Shown here: piece after piece, positions 7,404 through 9,073 of the stretch
Position numbering within the stretch: the stretch's first letter is position 1
How the letters are laid out: each line of letters opens with the position of its first letter
DNA from: Bacteroidales bacterium Bact_20
Lineage (GTDB): Bacteria > Bacteroidota > Bacteroidia > Bacteroidales > DTU049
Reading direction: 5' to 3'
DNA: 9,073 nucleotides
Assembly: GCA_001603615.1 (NCBI GenBank)
Contig: LUZL01000175.1
Span: forward strand, 1 to 9,073
Translations under genes and position numbers: made by a program
Notes under the pieces: generated by a model
The model's input: only the letters and a program-made list of their open reading frames with translations
Databases searched by the model: none
What the model was told of the DNA's origin: nothing

Positions 7404-7434
7404 AAAAAGGCTGGTATCAATTACCAGCCTTTTT
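7404..7434. terminator. Bidirectional intrinsic terminator
   Basis: Arms at 7404-7416 and 7422-7434 are perfectly complementary (GGCTGGTA/TACCAGCC plus flanking A/T) around a TCAAT loop, with T-rich tails on both strands. It lies 25 bases after the transporter stop and ends that unit. Read from the other side, it could also stop transcripts of the minus-strand pair, 150 bases beyond their last gene. Confidence 0.9.
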
Positions 7435-7523
7435 ATTTTTTTATTGCATTAAAATGTTTAAATAAATGTAATATCATAAAATATTATAAATTAAAGTAAA
7501 ATTATAATTAAATAATACTAAAA

Positions 7524-7543
7524 TTTTTTTATTAATAAAAAAA
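7524..7543. repeat. A/T-only 20-bp palindrome
   Basis: Seven T then ATT mirror AAT then seven A, giving a perfect but loop-free A/T palindrome in the 3' flank of the minus-strand pair. It might act as a weak terminator or be chance. The rest of 7435-7585 shows nothing I can name. Confidence 0.3.
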
Positions 7544-7585
7544 ATAATTATGCGTTTAAATTATTATTGTTAAACAAATTATAAA

Positions 7586-8191
7586 TCAAATATCAGGTAT
7601 ATCAATATTTTTTAATTCACGTTTCCATTGAAAATATCCAACAATAGCTAATATAGTAAGAAAAATAAATAAAATCGTAGTAGGATATAATTGTTTATAT
7701 ATGTAGATAGCAATACTGGTAGTATCAACTATAATCCATATTAACCAATTTTCAATTTTTTTTCTAGCAAGCATCCAAGTAGCAACAAAGCTTAATGAAG
7801 TCGTGAAAGCATCCCACCAAGGGACATTACTATCTGTAAAATTTTGTAAAATGTAGCCAATTATAAAAAATGAAATAGCAGTTATCATAGTAATTATAAC
7901 CCATGATTTAAAATCTTTTATTCGAGAAATAGGAATATTTTTTTTATCATTATTATGATTACTGCCTCTGAGCCAAACCCACAACCCATATATAGACATT
8001 CCCACATAATAAAATTGCATACTCATATCAGCATATAAGCTGGATGAAAAATATACGATAATGTACATAGCAGAAACTACCAAGCTTATTACCCAGTAAA
8101 ATGGTTTAACCTTAATTTGAAAATAAATAGCAATGATACCTAAAGTAGCTGCTATTAACTCAATCCAATTAGTAAAAATATATTGAAACAA
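7586..8191 (-). CDS. PnuC-family vitamin transporter, possibly PnuT-like (thiamine)
   Basis: This 201-residue inner-membrane protein has about seven hydrophobic segments and the length expected for PnuC. Family landmarks are the N-terminal NWIELIAATLGI, the central VPWWDAFTTSLSFVATWMLARKK and the following ENWLIWIIVDTTSIAIYIYKQ. PnuC proteins are SWEET-like facilitators that carry nicotinamide riboside. In Bacteroidota, close relatives called PnuT are predicted thiamine carriers. The neighbour, 17 bases upstream, is a YkoF-like thiamine-binding protein, which favours thiamine here (inference). The start is the TTG at 8191: upstream the frame has no ATG before a stop, and the next Met lies about 40 residues in, past the conserved first helix. 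A TTG start suggests modest or coupled translation. Confidence 0.88.
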   Translation of the reverse strand: MFQYIFTNWIELIAATLGIIAIYFQIKVKPFYWVISLVVSAMYIIVYFSSSLYADMSMQFYYVGMSIYGLWVWLRGSNHNNDKKNIPISRIKDFKSWVIITMITAISFFIIGYILQNFTDSNVPWWDAFTTSLSFVATWMLARKKIENWLIWIIVDTTSIAIYIYKQLYPTTILFIFLTILAIVGYFQWKRELKNIDIPDI

Positions 8192-8208
8192 AATGATATA
8201 ATAATAAT

Positions 8209-8472
8209 TTAATCAATAGGTGGAGTATAACTATCTAAACAAGCATTAGCTATTTTTAAAACAAAAAGTGAATCTGGTTGGGAAAATGATTTTTTTATTT
8301 CATTAGTTAAAATATTCATAACCACATCATACTCACCAAAAATTTGAGTACTCATACCATTAGTAATAATTTTGATATTATCGTAAGAACGTAAAGCTTT
8401 TAAAAAATTTTCTATGGGCACTAAATAATTGTTAGTTAATGGATAATAACTAATTTCAACAGAGGTTAACAT
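8209..8472 (-). CDS. YkoF-like (MTH1187/DUF77-type) thiamine-binding protein
   Basis: This small 87-residue cytoplasmic protein belongs to the YkoF-related thiamine-binding family, whose members fold as ferredoxin-like domains and assemble into oligomers. Landmarks are VEISYYPL (residues 5-12), TNGMSTQIFGEYD (37-49), a helix with VMNILTNEIKKSF, and a final LFVLKIANACLD. In Bacillus, YkoF accompanies an ABC system for hydroxymethylpyrimidine/thiamine. Here the partner is the PnuC-family carrier that follows on the same strand, so binding or sensing of imported thiamine is plausible. I start it at the ATG at 8472 (MLTSVEIS). A TTG at 8484 would add four residues but lies inside the -7 box. No TPP riboswitch is seen upstream. 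Confidence 0.85.
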   Translation of the reverse strand: MLTSVEISYYPLTNNYLVPIENFLKALRSYDNIKIITNGMSTQIFGEYDVVMNILTNEIKKSFSQPDSLFVLKIANACLDSYTPPID

Positions 8473-8481
8473 TTTTTTATG

Positions 8482-8489
8482 CAAATATA
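8482..8489 (-). promoter_or_regulatory. Probable -7 box (TATATTTG) of the thiamine pair
   Basis: On the minus strand this reads TATATTTG, an exact TANNTTTG, ending 9 bases before the ATG at 8472. A TTTC lies about 18 bases upstream as a poor -33 match. The transcript would have almost no leader, which leaves no room for a riboswitch. Confidence 0.45.
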
Positions 8490-8555
8490 TAAAAAGTTTA
8501 AAAAAACGAAACTAATTAACAATAATAAATGTTTCAAATAATTAATGATATTAAT

Positions 8556-8571
8556 ATAATTTTAAAATTAT
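8556..8571. repeat. 16-bp A/T palindrome in the divergent promoter region
   Basis: ATAATTTT joined to AAAATTAT is a perfect 16-bp palindrome just upstream of the transposase -7 box, where an operator could sit. All bases are A or T, so chance is a serious alternative. Confidence 0.3.
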
Positions 8572-8575
8572 TATA

Positions 8576-8583
8576 TATATTTG
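8576..8583 (+). promoter_or_regulatory. Probable -7 box (TATATTTG) of the transposase gene
   Basis: This is an exact TANNTTTG match 17 bases before the ATG at 8601, the same spacing as for the truncated relative at 144. No TTTG is visible at the -33 distance. Confidence 0.4.
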
Positions 8584-8600
8584 CCAAAAATTTAGTATTT

Positions 8601-9073
8601 ATGAAGACTTTAGTTAATAACATTAACGACCATGTGGCTCTGAGTAAGGAAAACTCCAAAGTATTCTATGATAATCTCTACGATTTTCTATTACAAAACC
8701 AAGCTGACGTAGTAGATTACCAAGGTCTAAAACTTCAAAGTACTCCACCACTTTGTCCAGACTGCCATAGCAACCATATCGTTAGAAATGGCAAACAAAA
8801 AGGAATACAAAATTATCTTTGCAGACACTGTGGTAGACAATTCAGAGTCACTACTGGCACTTTCGTATATCGTATCCAAAAACATCAGCAAATGCTTGAA
8901 TACATTCGCTGCATGGTTGCAGGTAAAAGTCTAAGAGCTTGTGCCAAAGAAGTAGGCATCAGCTTAGGTACTAGCTTCACGTGGAGACACAAAATATTAG
9001 CAGCTTTGAAAAGTTTTGATAAAAATGTTAACTTTTTTGGCATAGTAGAAATAGACGAACTGCTAATGGATTA
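8601..9073 (+). CDS. IS1595/ISXO2-type transposase, 3' end beyond window
   Basis: The first 157 residues of a transposase are visible; the frame is open at the window edge. A zinc ribbon (Cys52, Cys55, Cys74, Cys77) is followed by TTGTFVY, a helix-turn-helix around GKSLRACAKEVGIS (108-121) and TSFTWRHKI. GIVEIDELLMD then begins the DDE domain, and Asp152 is probably the first catalytic residue. The protein recognises element ends and would cut and join DNA if the rest is intact, which cannot be seen here. It is about 58% identical to the truncated protein at 144-644 over residues 50-145 by eye, with no gaps. Local base composition (about 40% G+C in two samples) is above most neighbours, in line with a mobile origin, although parts of the peptide transporter gene are similar. 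I found no terminal inverted repeat upstream, so the element boundary is not defined. Confidence 0.85.
   Translation, partial: MKTLVNNINDHVALSKENSKVFYDNLYDFLLQNQADVVDYQGLKLQSTPPLCPDCHSNHIVRNGKQKGIQNYLCRHCGRQFRVTTGTFVYRIQKHQQMLEYIRCMVAGKSLRACAKEVGISLGTSFTWRHKILAALKSFDKNVNFFGIVEIDELLMD

Noticed and set aside
8473..8600. TPP riboswitch upstream of the thiamine pair
   Set aside because: I read the minus strand for the conserved CTGAGA and the GGATAATGCC-like core and found neither. The stretch is nearly all A/T.
144..9073. Composite transposon carrying the lipid A and thiamine genes
   Set aside because: The two transposase genes are too diverged, one lacks its catalytic domain, and no matching terminal repeats or target duplications are visible. 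The genes between them are ordinary housekeeping genes.
1..9073. CRISPR array, tRNA or rRNA genes
   Set aside because: No regularly spaced repeats and no tRNA- or rRNA-like conserved segments were seen in any intergenic stretch.

Overview
The window looks like chromosome of an AT-rich member of the Bacteroidota. Three things point there. LpxC and FabZ are fused in one protein, a hallmark of that phylum. Start codons sit in A/T-rich leaders without Shine-Dalgarno sequences. Several genes are preceded by TANNTTTG boxes, the -7 element of the Bacteroidota housekeeping sigma factor. Hand-counted 60-base samples range from about 13% G+C (the glycosyltransferase-like gene) to about 40% (both transposase genes and part of the peptide transporter). 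Such low G+C would suit a host-associated or reduced genome, but the window alone cannot show this.

Layout. (1) 1-143: a bidirectional terminator of an off-window gene, then a promoter region. (2) 144-644: a gene from an IS1595/ISXO2-type transposase that keeps only the zinc-ribbon and helix-turn-helix part. (3) 816-2491: an unrecognised 62-residue small ORF, then a 493-residue polytopic membrane protein that resembles GT-C glycosyltransferases. (4) 2524-7434: one apparent transcription unit made of a DUF6580-type membrane protein, lpxD, lpxC-fabZ and a POT-family peptide transporter. It starts at a -7 box and ends at a strong terminator. Gaps are 0, -29 and +23 bases. (5) 7586-8472, minus strand: a two-gene unit of a YkoF-like thiamine-binding protein and a PnuC-family vitamin transporter. 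(6) 8473-9073: a divergent promoter region, then a second IS1595/ISXO2-type transposase that runs off the window just after its first presumed catalytic Asp.

Function. LpxD and LpxC are two of the early lipid A enzymes. FabZ dehydrates the same 3-hydroxyacyl-ACP pool that LpxD draws on. The membrane protein upstream may modify the envelope, but its substrate is unknown. The minus-strand pair suggests thiamine uptake and sensing, so the transporter may be PnuT-like and not a true nicotinamide riboside carrier. The two transposase genes align without gaps over their first 145 residues but are only about 58% identical over the conserved part, so they are old relatives and not a recent duplication. 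I see no CRISPR array, RNA gene or obvious new defence system. The points most worth following are the catalytic-domain-free transposase protein, the absence of lpxA after lpxC-fabZ, and the thiamine pair without a visible TPP riboswitch. No gene-free stretch exceeds 300 bases.
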